Positions 14,301-26,703 of a stretch of 64,000 nt of DNA are shown in pieces. Source of the stretch: Membranipora membranacea (lineage: Eukaryota; Bryozoa; Gymnolaemata; Cheilostomatida; Membraniporidae); the NCBI GenBank assembly GCA_914767715.1, contig OU612073.1, positions 16,740,001 to 16,804,000 of the forward strand, given 5' to 3'. Every line of letters begins with the position of its first letter. The first letter of the stretch is position 1. The translations under genes were made by a program, and so were the position numbers. The notes under the pieces are model-generated. The model was not told the DNA's origin. It saw only the letters and a list, made by a program, of their open reading frames with translations, and searched no databases.

Positions 14301-17300
14301 GGAACATGCAGTGAACATGAGTCTGAAATCTGTTGTGACAGTTTTATCCTTATATTGGCTCTATATCATATCATCTGATTGTTAGTATATTTTTGGAACT
14401 GTAACAGGGATACAGTTGAATATAACCACCTAATTTGGTTCATAGTCATTGATATGACGTTTTGGATCTTCTATTCGTTCAATAGCTACAATATGGTATA
14501 CATATAAATTGTTGTTTGTTATACTCTACAGGGTACAGACATACCTACACTGAATATAACACATTACTGGGTTACTGATATGAACTTTCCTATATCTACA
14601 CTACAGTCAAAGACTAGTCATCAGTCTGATCCGGGTATGTATATCGATAACTAATAAGGTTTGTTTGTTCAGACCTGCCTCACACTTTATCACATCGATA
14701 GACCAAACTGGCCCTGTAGAAGTATCATGTCGAAGTTATATATTCAGACACTCATAGTAGTCAGCGAAGACTGGTCTGTATAGAACATATTAAGGATTCT
14801 GATGGAGAGTTGGGTACATAGACTTGAAATATTATAACTCTATGGACGGATATCACAGAACATTAATTGAGTACACAATTATTATTTAGGCAGAACTTGA
14901 ATCAATTTATTGAAAGGCGCTAGTAATATACAAGTAATATACAGGCCTTGGTTTGTTTCTGTAAAGATGTTTTGCTCTGCATTTGTATACACTAAAAAAT
15001 GAAACTTATTATTGATCTGTTTGACCTGTTACTGTTGTAGTTGAATACAGGAGAGCGTTACACACTAAGCTGATGTTACCTCTAGACCGACCTTGCTTCA
15101 GACCAGCTAATATCTACTACTTTCCCAAAGACAAACCTTCTACTGTGCATCTGATTAACCCTCACAGAACTATATCTCACACTAAACAACTGAGAGGTTA
15201 GTTTTCTTGACACAGTAGCACTATAATGTCACTTTAGTGTCACTCTATCATTCAAGACTGGCTTTATTTTATTTGTTACAAAACATCTTTTTATGGCCCT
15301 TGAACATGATGTCTACCACAATCCCGCTAAGCACATGTTATTGGCATTCGATGCTAAAATTCAAAAAGGTAAAATGTGTCGTGGAAATGAGTACTCACAC
15401 GCTTCAAATTGTTTCTCTTTTGATATAAAAAGCTTAGATAATATTTTATCTTTGTAGCCAATGGTGATTTTGTGCATCTTGTTCATGGAAAATATGCATA
15501 CCATCACTATATGCAAGACAAGTTTGATGATAACAAGTGGGGGTGTGCATACCGCTCCCTACAGACTCTCATGTCATGGTTTAGGTTACAAGGCTACAGT
15601 GATGTACCAGTACCCTCTCACAGGTTAGTTTATTCTGACAAAATTATGTAAAGCACCTTGGTACTAATGTCAACTTTTTACTGGTGTCACCTTGGTGCTA
15701 GTGTCGCCTTTGTGAAGATGTCACCCTGTTTCTGCTGTCACCTTTGTGAAGATGTCATGGTTGATTATTGGTTGGCCATGAAATGAAAACTCGTACATTC
15801 CTCCCATCACAGATTCAGTGTTTTGTTTTCGTTGGTTCTCTCTCTATTAACAGAAAATTAATCTCATTTTGAGAAAGTTCATCAGGTGATATGTTAAGTA
15901 AATGAGAAATCTATTGATTGGACACGTTATTTCATTATGTTATTGTCTCCTATTAATCCTGCAGAGACATACAGCAGGCACTGGTTGATATCGGAGATAA
16001 GGAATCATCCTTTGTAGGCTCGAGACAATGGATCGGTTCAACAGAAGTCAGCTTTGTTCTGGACAAACTTCTCGGGGTAATAACCATAATACATTCACCC
16101 ATAATATGTGTTCTGGGTCGGTTTACCCAGCCATCCCTTTTGCCCTTATTGGGAGGTTATCTTCTTGTCTGATGTTGTACTGTGACTAGACCAATGTGAA
16201 TGCAGACAGAATTGATCAAACTTGACCCAATTTATTTGGAAGAATTTAAAACTTGTTTAAACATACCTTCACGGGAAGGAGTTATTTGTTATACTAAATA
16301 AAGAAACTTGTATTTCAAATTTCAGGTCACATCTAAGATTCTATTTGTAAGTTCTGGTGCTGATATGGCTGGTAAAGGGAGAGAACTGGTGCAGCATTTC
16401 AAAACACAAGGAACCCCAATCATGATAGGTGAGTTATCATACGCGTCACTAATCACTGAACATCTCTATAATGCCATGTGTGGGTCAGTCAAGACTTCAT
16501 GAGCTCATTAACCTTGCTAATTCCTGATTATCGGTTACAAAAATCTGATTTTGAAGCATTCACTAATAGTCTGATGTCAGAGATATACATCATTGTAGTA
16601 CAAGTTTGATCCAGTATGCCTGCATACTTTTTGCTCCTTTTCTACTGGTTACACTTGGGAGAGCAAATGCGAATGTAGACAACTTGACCAAACTTGGTCT
16701 AACATCATTGTAACTACGTAAGGTCATGAAATATTAAATCAATTTCTATCTTACAATATTACTGTCCGATAAAGGGTGTTTGAAACTCAATTGTATTGAG
16801 ATACTATTCTCTGTTATTTAGGCGGAGGAGTGTTGGCTCACACTATACTCGGAGTTTATTATAACGACCAGACTGGTGATATTAAGTTCCTAATACTAGA
16901 TCCACATTATACTGGAACTGAAGATCTGAAAATCATTCTGGACAAGGTGAGAGAACACATCATGCCATAAATAAGGTCTACTTCATGGAGAGCTTTTTAG
17001 ATATCACTTGAATTGTCGCTCAAAATTTGCTATTAAAAATAAGGAAAATGAATTTGATGGTGATTCATCGCCTTCAGGGTCTATTAAATCGTTTGCTGCT
17101 AAAAATTTTTTTCATATTTGAGTTGTCTGGTCCAACGAAGAGGCCTGAGGCCAAGGATAAAATATGTCCGGAATTGTGCATCCGGCATTTCAGTTGGTAT
17201 GCATATTAATGTTATGTTGCAGGGTTGGTGTGGATGGAAAGGGCCAGACTTCTGGGTCAAAGACGCTCATTACAATATGTGTATGCCTCAGAGATTAGCA

Positions 17301-17309
17301 GAGTTCTAG
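11322..17309 (+). CDS. UFSP2: UFSP2, UFM1-specific protease 2 (complete, 14 exons)
   Basis: UFSP2 is a cysteine protease that matures UFM1 and removes it from conjugates, mainly at the endoplasmic reticulum. Exons: 11322-11354, 11924-12092, 12334-12416, 12784-12976, 13269-13501, 13685-13775, 13988-14136, 14532-14634, 15041-15196, 15458-15623, 15965-16076, 16326-16428, 16822-16946, 17223-17309. They join in frame to 600 residues plus TAG. The catalytic block reads YHHYMQD then [10 protein letters not shown], with Cys at about 433 (codon 15544-15546). The DPHYTG motif gives Asp 557 and His 559. The Cys-Asp spacing of 124 equals that recalled for mammalian UFSP2. [18 protein letters not shown] and [11 protein letters not shown] are also family blocks. 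It is longer than the 469-residue human protein and includes a Lys-rich stretch in exon 5. The short first exon ([11 protein letters not shown]) is the weakest part; it is chosen because it joins exon 2 in phase. Confidence 0.95.
13053..13165. repeat. tandem duplication in UFSP2 intron 4
   Basis: Two near-identical 50-bp units (13053-13102 and 13116-13165) are separated by 13 bp. Each unit has a 7-bp inverted pair, GTTGTCT and AGACAAC. Confidence 0.85.
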
Positions 17310-17506
17310 AATGATTACCGACGTTGATGTGCATAGATCAGTTAAACATCTGACATACGTGCTATTTCTGTGGGCTAGTGCAATTTATGGATTCCATTTG
17401 TTTTTAACTTATTGTTATGATGTTAAAGTTCGACATCAAGTTGTTATCATGGATATCAATGCTTCTATATTGATGTCACGGAGAATGTGTATTACATTAG
17501 CATACT

Positions 17507-17512
17507 AATAAA
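17507..17512 (+). terminator. UFSP2 poly(A) signal
   Basis: An AATAAA lies about 200 bp after the UFSP2 stop. The eroded copies near 39.75 and 55.66 kb keep the same surrounding sequence. Confidence 0.6.
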
Positions 17513-18447
17513 TACTATATTATAGCCATTTTTGATCTATTTGGTGTCTATGACATTCGTTGAAATGACTTCCTAGAGCGATTTAAATTTGAGTGCAACA
17601 ATGGCAATGTGACATCAAAAGTTGTTACTATGAAGCTTGCAGCAGGGTAAGTGGACACATTTACAGCTGTCCCGTCAAATTGTTAATGTTATTATCACTA
17701 TGAAAAAGGGTAGATTTAGACTGCTGCTGTGTAGGGAGGTTAACTGTACGCTTTGTAATGGTAAAAGGGTTTGAAATCAATAGCTTAGCCCTGCTGATTT
17801 TCTACACACTGAACTCCAACGAACCATAACAGTTAATTTGTTAGGGGATTTGTAAACATAGTGACTTGGCGAATCAATCTTGTGTGCTTACAGGAATGAA
17901 TGAATAAAGTATAGAAGTAGTAATTGTGCCATCTTTAAAACGAGTCAGCTTGGTTGTCCCCCCTTTTGCAACACCAACATAACTCCTAAAAACTCAAGAT
18001 GGGTTATGAATTTCCTTTTCTAGTCAATCTGCAGACCGAGAAGTAATAAAACTGGCATATAACGACCATCACACTATCAATCCTTTGATGACCAACATCA
18101 TTGATGATATCATTTCCTTTCTGTTTCTCTTTTTTCGTTTTCAAAAAAGAATTTTTTCTGGCACTGAGTGCAAAATATTTCGAATGAGATGACTTTGGTT
18201 GCCAATAAAAGTATATATATGCAAAGCTAACCAACCGATTATAACCCTCAGTGCTTTTATTTCAGTTGATTATTATGCTTGGCGTTATTTAATCTCGCGA
18301 AGTAAATGACTCGTTCTTGTGATGAGTTTATTTCTATAAAAACTGCAGACCGCTTGAAGTTTTCAAGAAAAAACCCATTGCTTTCAAATTTGTTATTATT
18401 TTACTATGATGTAAGACAATGAGTAGGCGGTTGAAGATGCAATTGTA
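17513..18447. other. convergent intergenic region, UFSP2 / chitinase A
   Basis: No gene is seen. The sequence is shared with 39.76-40.49 kb and 55.67-56.39 kb, so it belongs to the duplicated UFSP2-chitinase unit. Confidence 0.7.
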
Positions 18448-18453
18448 TTTATT
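18448..18453 (-). terminator. chitinase A poly(A) signal
   Basis: AATAAA on the minus strand, about 250 nt after the chitinase A stop. It is conserved in position in copies B (40496-40501), C (56393-56398) and D (51147-51152). Confidence 0.6.
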
Positions 18454-18699
18454 TGACGGCTAGAATATTTTTGACAAGAGTAGATATACAGAAATATGTA
18501 ACTAATTAACATGTAACTAATAATCAATGACATGCTGAATTAATATTATCAGTTGTCTTCTAAAAAAGATCAATTCAGCAGCAAAGAAAATTTAGATAAG
18601 CATGAGATTAATATTCTTACAAAACGAATATTTTGTTTGCACAGTTTGAGAGCGTCTGGTTTGCCTTGTTGGGTGCATTGTAGGATGCTGTTGTCTACT

Positions 18700-21600
18700 C
18701 TAAGCTCTGAGCCTCTAAAATAGTGAGAGATGTGTGTTTATTATAATTTGTGCAAGCTTACAATGTCCTTCAACATCTCACGTCATGATTTGTCTCATCT
18801 CTCAAATACCAGTAGTGCTATGTGGATTGCATATTTGTTTATAAGTTTACAACACCATATAAAAAAAGACTAATTAACACCAGTTTCGGGATAATCTACA
18901 TGATCATATGAATAGGAATGATAATAAGGCACCAATATTCTACCTTAACAGAATTTGGTAAGATTTTTTAATCAGCCCGTCAAGTACTCTGTGCCATCTT
19001 CAACAATATTGAGAGTAAGTTTACCTGGTTAATGGTTGTAAGCAGTGGATATTTCCCCTCATTACAGAAGCTTCCGCTGAAATCATCAAAATCCAGAGCC
19101 CATATCATAGCTCCTCCCAGATTCAGGCTGTTGATGTAGTCGACTTTATCCATCATACTCTGTCTGTTATCATAAGTGACCATTTCTCCGGCTCTTGAGC
19201 TGTAAGCTATGGCCTCGGCTGCCTCGCTGTTATACTCTGATGTCCATTCTTCCTTATCCACCTTCTCACATATCTATATCAAGAACAAAGTCATCAAATG
19301 AGAATCATGACCAAATAAGGACAGTGAGAATTTGGGTGAGACCATAGACTGAATAAAATTATTATGTTCATTGATAAGACTTATTCTTGATTAGTTCTCC
19401 ATTTATATCTTAGAGATCATTGAAGCTTTTTTGAGGTGAGTTTTGAGTAGTTCGTGCTAAAACAACTAAATGAAAGCCTACCAGAACTGAGGGTTTCAAA
19501 TAAATTAGTGGTGTGCAGAACGCAAGGAGAGTATTCAGTGTGCACTTTACCTCATAATAGCTGAGTTTACCAGCCGATCTTGTGTATTTGCCTTGTTGAG
19601 AAGGTCCAGTAGCTGTGTTGTGTACACGAGGATTATTAGTTTTCCATCCTGTACCATAGGCTGGCAAACCTAAAGAAAAAGAAAACACTTGAATTTGGCT
19701 CCAGAGTAAAATGTCCAATTTTTTATCGTGGCATACATATTCAATAGTAATGTATATCTCCACACGTCAAGACATAGGCAGGAGAAAAATCAGATTGAGA
19801 GAATTATTCTGGGTATGAGACTGACCGAAGATGAGTTTGTTGGGAGCACATCCTGCCTGTATCCACTCAGCTGTTGTGGTTTTGAGGACGTTTTCTGGAG
19901 TTGCTTCTCCTGCGACTACATTGAGTGGAGCTAAGAATCCAGTTCTCTTCTCCCAGGATCCATGGATGTCATACTGCATCAGATTGACAAAGTCCAGGTC
20001 TCTGTAACAGTCAGAAGTCATCATGTAACACAGCAGAACAAAATGTTTACTTCACCTGACTACAAGACAATTAGTTGTACATGCCCCTATCTCAATCTAG
20101 GAGTTAATTACCTTACATATAAATGTTTTTATTAGAGTGTGTATTAACGAAAAGCTTTTATTAATTCAAGTCTGACGTATATCTGACCCTGTGTTCCAAC
20201 ATACCTGCAGATGGCACTCTTGTCATACGCTACATTGGCAGTTATCGGTGCGGGATTGACAGCTGCAGAGAGCAGAGGCTTAGCCGTGTTGTATTGTCTA
20301 GCATGTGCTTTGAAAGCTTCTTGAAACTCCTTCAAGAAAATAACATCAAGTTAGTTGATATTGAAAGGTTTGTCTAAGTCACATGACTGAGAATTTGGAT
20401 GTGGCTGCCATATTCGGCGTCAAGTTTCTCTCAGTTTTAAGATAGATCAGTATCTTATTTCAAACCTCACTGATGGCTGATTAAGAAAGGCCTTGTTCAG
20501 CTTGAGCCAGCCCAGCCTATTTAGGAGTTTAAGTAGTACAAAGTAGTATGCTACAAACTAAGGACAGATTGAGTTCAAACTTGAACATTTGAATACAAAA
20601 CCACCTTAATCGTTTCTTCAAATCAGACAGAGTTAAGTTGAACTAACTTGAATAAGCAGACTGAAGTTCTCTTTGTCTGCAGGTTTTCCTCCTCTTCGTC
20701 CCACTCCAGGAAACTCCCAATCAAGATCTACACCATCAAACTTATAATTTATAATCAGCGTCATAGCAGAATCGATGAACTGAGTACGACCATTCTTAGT
20801 ACTAGCCATCTGACTGAATACCCATCCGCCATTACTCGAACCGCCAACAGCGATCATGACCATCAGAGCTGGATTGCGCTGCTTCAATGCCACCATTTTA
20901 TCAAAGTAACCTGTGAGATAAAAACAACCCTAGTTTAGCATCGCAAAATCTTCCCCACCAGAGTCTGAGTGCATTAAGCAGAAATGACAGATGTATTTTT
21001 TTGTATCATTGGAATGCTAAATGCTCAATGCTCATGCTCGTGACAGTGAGAATATAGGGACCTAGTTAGCCTGTCTTGTCTAGTCAAGACAGGCTAGGAC
21101 CTAGTGTGCGCCATACCTGCCAAGATTTTTTTTAATTCTGAGTTTCAAATATTTGTGGCATCCTGATAGGGTCTACAGAGGGCTCATTTTCCTGCAGAAA
21201 GATTTAATGATTTTGATGATTTTAATGATTTTAACGATGAAAACTGCTCTCAATAAATGTTGGAAAATTAAGCAAAATAGTTCTCAGAATTCAATGTCAT
21301 AAGTATGACACCACATTTATCATACATCTTATTTGGGTCTCAAGGCAGGAAATAGCTTTTGGATGTTTGAAGATATACATTTTGAATTTTTGCGAGCTGC
21401 AAGCTCAAATAATGTTTTCAAGGTCTTTGCCAAACCAGAAAGTCGCTCATTAATAATTAACAATTTTCTACCTCAAATCGATTATCAGAATGAGATAATG
21501 CTTGATCCTCACCTAGACCATTATTATCAGAGGTATCCAATCTTGGGTCAACTACTGTCATTTTATTACCACGCAGTACGGTGAATGAGTAGAGGATATG

Positions 21601-22736
21601 TGTACACAGAAACGGGTCTACATCATCTGGTGTAAACTGCAACAAGACAATGGCAAATATTAACAACAGCGCATATTTAGGTATATAAGTATAATAGTAT
21701 GTTAGGATATAAAGCTATATCAGTAGTAATATAGTCTGATTTGATATATATATGTATACACACATATATATGTATATACATATATATACGTTATTATAAA
21801 ATTAATAATAAATTATTTATCAATAATCAATAAATGAATTAATGAAAAGATTTATTTATTAAATAATAATTAAATGATAAAATAAAATAATAGTAATTAA
21901 TTAATAATTAAAGTACTTTATTACGATTCTGGAAATAGGTGGGAAAAACTCCAATAAACTGTGATAAATGGGAAAAATTTAAGGGGGATGATTTATTTTT
22001 TTCCAGGTCCTGTAGTTCGCAAAGGGGTCATACTAATCTACCAATCACCACAGAGAGTAATGATGGTGACACAAGGACATATTACAGTGCTCAGTGAGGA
22101 AATACAGTGCAGGAGTTCAAGATTGAAGACCTCATATTAGTGACAAATCTGAAATGACTGGTGATTTGTCACTTATTTTTAATGTATTATTTTATCTGGT
22201 ATAAATACGGATTCCTCGAAGAGTTCATTTATGAATCGTATTATAAGCATCAACATTCTATGATTTACTTTCAGTGTCAGCCATAGTCAAAACACACATA
22301 CCTTCATCTTTTCTAAAACAAATAGCTTTCTCATTATTAAATATTTTGTCTATAAAGCTAGCCTTATAATTAAGTACAATGAGGAATGGTTTACTCGTTT
22401 TTTGAATTGAACAACTTACTTTTCCAAGACCTGGGCGATAGTGAGACCAGTTGGTATAATAACAGACAACTTTCTTCTGTTGAGCATCACACATACCAGA
22501 CAACATGGTGGCACCCAGAAGTATGACACATACAGCTAACTGAAAAAGATACAAACAAGTATCATCTAAAATGCATTGCTGTAGCCTTCTGGCTTTTTTT
22601 TGTCAAGATAATTACTGCTGATCAATAAAACACCAATGACCTTGAATGCATTAGCTGTCTGAAAATGTGAAGCCTTAGCGAGCCTTAGATGTGTTTATAC
22701 AAATATGCTGATTATCCTTCATACACATACCTTCAT
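18700..22736 (-). CDS. GH18 chitinase, copy A (complete)
   Basis: This is a secreted chitinase that hydrolyses beta-1,4 N-acetylglucosamine polymers. Exons: 22736-22731, 22539-22420, 21636-21513, 20910-20648, 20329-20205, 20001-19826, 19669-19551, 19273-19025, 18714-18700, giving 398 residues. Residues 1-21 (MKLAVCVILLGATMLSGMCDA) look like a signal peptide, split after two codons by the first intron. The catalytic motif FDGVDLDWE puts the acid Glu at about 149, followed by MQYDIHG and IWALDFDDFSG as in animal chitinases. The block after strand 3 is AVGGS instead of the usual AVGGW. The protein ends RLRA and stops. Codons beyond that stop still read as Pro/Thr/Arg-rich linker, so a C-terminal linker and CBM14 seem to have been lost. 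If the last intron were retained, the end would read through to KMAQST. All frames are open, so it is probably functional. Confidence 0.92.
21067..21096. repeat. perfect 12-bp palindrome in chitinase A intron 3
   Basis: TAGCCTGTCTTG, then six bases, then CAAGACAGGCTA. Copy C has the same palindrome at 59035-59064. Copy B keeps only the left arm and loop (43145-43162), next to a large deletion. Confidence 0.9.
21728..21915. repeat. AT-rich simple sequence in chitinase A intron 2
   Basis: Mixed TA and TAAT microsatellite. The matching stretch in copy C is at 59750-59890. Confidence 0.8.
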
Positions 22737-22804
22737 TTTGATGTAAGTCACTGAAACCTCAGATGAATCCTGCAGTAGAATTTTGCACAATGTTGAACTC
22801 TATT

Positions 22805-22812
22805 TTTATATA
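22805..22812 (-). promoter_or_regulatory. TATA box of chitinase A
   Basis: TATATAAA on the minus strand, about 70 bp upstream of the ATG. Copy C has the same element at 60791-60798. Confidence 0.6.
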
Positions 22813-24629
22813 GTTGAAAAAGTTTGTTTTTATTTGTCTATCTATATGATGAGCTGGAACTCTGCACCCCAGAACACGAGTTGTAAACGAGTTCTGATGA
22901 TTGCATACATTTTACTCTCCGTTTATATACTGGTGAGATACGGCTATATCTCTATAGTAATAATCCCGATCTGTATCATGGTTAAACCACAAAATATATG
23001 TGAAATCTTAATCTTTTACTTTTCTTTGAAAAATCTTTAAATCTTTATTCGATAAGAGGTCCTGTATTCAACACACAGTGTTAGAAATGGGTGGGAAATG
23101 TGTGGGTATCGATAGAAACTGCTGAGTACCTGCAAAGAAATACAGAGGGGCAACTCATGGAATACAGTTCCCACTAGATTCTGTGCACAAAACTCTCTCT
23201 TCTTGACCAGATATCAATCCTATCATCAATCATGCTATTACAGATCTATATTTCTGCATAAATGTTATGCTGAACGTGGATAGATTTGTGTAATTTGATA
23301 TAGATATTGCAAAATATTTCCCTGTGGGCTGCTTCACAGCCAGTTGGGACATTGTCAACCCAGTTGCCACAAAGAAAAAAGTCCACACAAAGTCCAAAGT
23401 CCACTCCGTCGTCTCATGACAGACTTAGTGTCGTTGTCGGATCAATTGTGAATGAAATTGAATATGGCTGGTTGCCCTGCATGTACGGATAATCGAGTGT
23501 GTAAGGAAAGGTAAGAGTACAATAGCCAAATGACGCACATGGAGAAGCAATAGTTGCCAAACCCAGGGCTGTTTCCATGAGTTTTGAATTGGTAAGGCCA
23601 GGTGGGGTGGGTGCGGGGTATGGGGGTCCACCCCAAGAAAAAATTCAAAAATCAGAGGCAGTTTTAAGGCATTCCATTCCTTTTTGTGAAGAAAGTTGAC
23701 ATAAAAATTTCATCTTGCCCATGATTGATGGATTGTTTTGTTATCCATGCACTATAATGCTGAAAGAAGACACCTGGTGTATGCCATATCAACTTTATAT
23801 TTTCAGCTAAACGGAATGCTTGATTTTTTTCGGCCGATCCAAACGAGATTCTCACTGCGATCACTCACATACCGGAACCCTACGGTCTATTAATACAAAC
23901 CATTGATGCAAATATCCGAGGTTTCATTATGTGTACCCTGGCTCCATCAAACCAACATGACAGCTTCCACCAAATACAGTTACTCCAACATCACAACCCA
24001 GGGAAACACAACCTTTTTGAAGTGTTACTGTACATGGTCATTCTGCTGGCATAAGCGCTGTGTAACCTACAAAAAATAGAAATTTTGAGGTCTATTGGTT
24101 GCAACACCCTGTTCTCTTGGCAGTACAACGTCATACCACTAGCCTTACTGTACCAAGACATGACACATCTTCATGAAAAATAGTAACTGTCAGGACTTGT
24201 TAGAATTTTACTGTAGAACACAAAAGTTTATGCCTTCATCATAAAAATAGAGTTGATGTTTTTTTTATATTAGGACACCAAGAATGAGGAAGACTTAGCT
24301 AAACAGCACTTTAGAGATATTGCTTAAGTCTGTCCTTTAGTCATTGTCATTCAAACAGCAATTAGTTAATCATGAACTTTTAAATCCTTCTTTGAGGTCA
24401 CACCCACAACCATTACATATATGTAAACTTAAAGCAGATATTTCCTTGTACTTTCATATGACATTTATTTCAGGATATCGGGTTAGGATATTGCAATCTT
24501 GATCCATCCTGACTGATATAATTGAACCCAAGTAAGTACCATGCACCAGACTACTCACCAAAATATGGAAATATGATTTGAAAACAATTCCCAGAATTGG
24601 ACAGAATTACTGCAGTTTTATTCAAGGGT
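22813..24629. other. chitinase A upstream region with G-quadruplex motif
   Basis: No convincing gene is seen. The region is duplicated upstream of copy C and, with deletions, copy B. At 23604-23626 four G-runs with loops of 1, 3 and 3 bases stand out against AT-rich surroundings. The right part merges into the eroded UFSP2. Confidence 0.6.
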
Positions 24630-25695
24630 ATGATAGAGAGGCTCGACAAACAAACAGAGAAGAAGAATAGAGGGGATAAACAGCCTGGCAGACAGGAAAA
24701 GTCTGAAGATTCTCAAGCCAAAGAGGTCCGTTAATCCCGCCTTAATATTGATATGTTTGTATAGGCATAAAAGTTTGAGTGATTGATTTATTTTCTTTGC
24801 TGCTTAAATTTGTAACAGGTGATAAGAACTAGTGGTTTATCTTTGCTTCGCTTGCTACAAAGATTTTGCACAAAAGTGACAAGATGCTGCTTTTTGGGAT
24901 CTCCGTCATAATTGAGGTCATATTTCCTTTGTTTAACCTTAAGGTTAGTCTATGGTTAAGATTAGCTGAGACGCTTTTTAGCCGCTATCTCCTAAAATTT
25001 GTGACGGTTGAGTACAACTTCCTTGATGCTCCATGATGCTCCAGTCTGCACTTGGGGTCTGTGGAAGCTTCACTTTTTAATCTATGTTAATTGAAGTTCT
25101 GATTTTAGAAGGTGATATACCTTGAAATGCTGAAGAAGTTGACAGTGGAAGGGAAAGGATATGAAACGCTGTTTGCACCGGTCATACAATGTGATAAAGG
25201 TGTATTTAGTTTTGATCAATGGTTAAAGAGTGTGCTAAAAACTGACAGAGGAATTTATTTTGAAACCCTTTGTTCTATAAAAGAGTGCTCATGAAATTTA
25301 AAACGTCCACTTAGGCAATGTACTAAAGGATGTTTCAGCTTAGAAGACTTTCGACTTTAAACAATTCGCAGCTTTTTGTTGCTTGCAATTTGTCACATTA
25401 TGTCAAGAGCATGACATTTTAGTGCATTAAATTTAAACTCTCGATCAGCTGACTGGGCTCTTATATAGATCTGTATTAGACAGCTTCAGTTAGCTCAGGA
25501 TTGTCTCACTAACTGTGAGGTATGTATGTATTTTATATATAGGACTTTAAATAGGACATCATTTATAGACAATGATATTTTTCATAAATACACCTGACTG
25601 CTTTGTTTTTTTTTATTTAGTCAGTCAGCTCCGACCTTGCTAAATTGGAACAAAACATTGTGGTCCCCGAGGAAACCATATATATTATAATATAC

Positions 25696-25790
25696 CTCAC
25701 AGTTAGTGAGACAATCTTGAGCTGATCGAGAGTTTGACTATTATGTACAAACGTCACGCTGTCTATCGGAACGTTGACTGTAACCACCAT
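25696..25790 (-). pseudogene. inverted UFSP2 exon 7 fragment
   Basis: On the minus strand this reads as UFSP2 exon 7, with [11 protein letters not shown] and its GT donor. An internal piece is missing between two copies of AGCTCA. Equivalent inverted copies are at 45590-45496 and 63670-63575. Confidence 0.85.
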
Positions 25791-26671
25791 ATCCTTGGCT
25801 ATGACTATGGCTATGGCTATGACATTTCATTTTAGTTCTCAATATAATGTGACAAATTGCAAGCAACAACAAGCTAGCAAGTTTTTTAAAATCCCAAATC
25901 TTTTAATGATCGAGTTATTGATCTTCTCTATCGTACCCTTGAATAAACTTGCAGTAATTCTGTCCAATTCTTGGAATTATTTTGGAATTCTAAATTTTCT
26001 TTATTTAAGTGATTAGACTTGTGCATGGTACTGGGGATGAGCAGTGAGGATGGATCAAGGTTGCAATATCCTCTGGATTATCTCAACATCCTGAAATGAG
26101 ATGAGAGTACAAGGAAATATCTGCTCTAAGTTTACAGATAACTAATGGTTGTGGGTGTGCTAATGTTGTTTATTGCGCTATAGTGCAAATGACTAAAGCT
26201 TAAACTGAAGCAAAATATCCAGAGTGCTGACTAGCTAAGCTTTCTTTCATCTTGGTGTTCCAATGTAAAAAGATAGGCTACAACTCTATTTTGATGACAA
26301 AGAGATCAATTTTTGTGGTCTTCAATAAAATTCTTACATTTACTGATTGTTACTATTTCTATGAATGTGTAATATTTCTTGGTGCGGTAAGGGTAGTGGT
26401 ATGGTGCTGTACTTTCAAGAGATGAGGAGGTTAACACCAATAGACCTCAGTTCTTTCTTTGTTTTGTAAAATACACAGTTCTGATGCCGGCAGAATGACC
26501 ATGTATGGTAAAATTGCATAAAAGTTGAGTTTCCTTGGGTTGGGTTGGGATGTAGTTTGTTGAAGCTGTCATGTTGGTAAGATGGAGCCAGGGTAAACGT
26601 GATGTAACCTCGGAAATTTGCATCAGTGATTAGTAGTATAGCCCGTAGTCTAAGTGCTCAGACTCCAAGGC

Positions 26672-26703
26672 GCAGGGAGTTACCTGCGCAGGCAACTCCC
26701 TGC
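26672..26703. repeat. hairpin with self-complementary loop
   Basis: GCAGGGAGTT and AACTCCCTGC form a 10-bp stem. The 12-base loop contains CCTGCGCAGG, itself a palindrome. An identical structure lies at 46481-46512. Confidence 0.85.

Noticed and set aside
20648-20938. Plus-strand frame of about 96 codons, repeated at 42739-43029 and 58629-58919
   Set aside because: It is the antisense shadow of chitinase exon 4 and is conserved only because that exon is.
23425-23648. Pro/His-rich minus-strand frames upstream of chitinase A
   Set aside because: They arise from the G-rich motif read in reverse and are disrupted in the duplicated copies.
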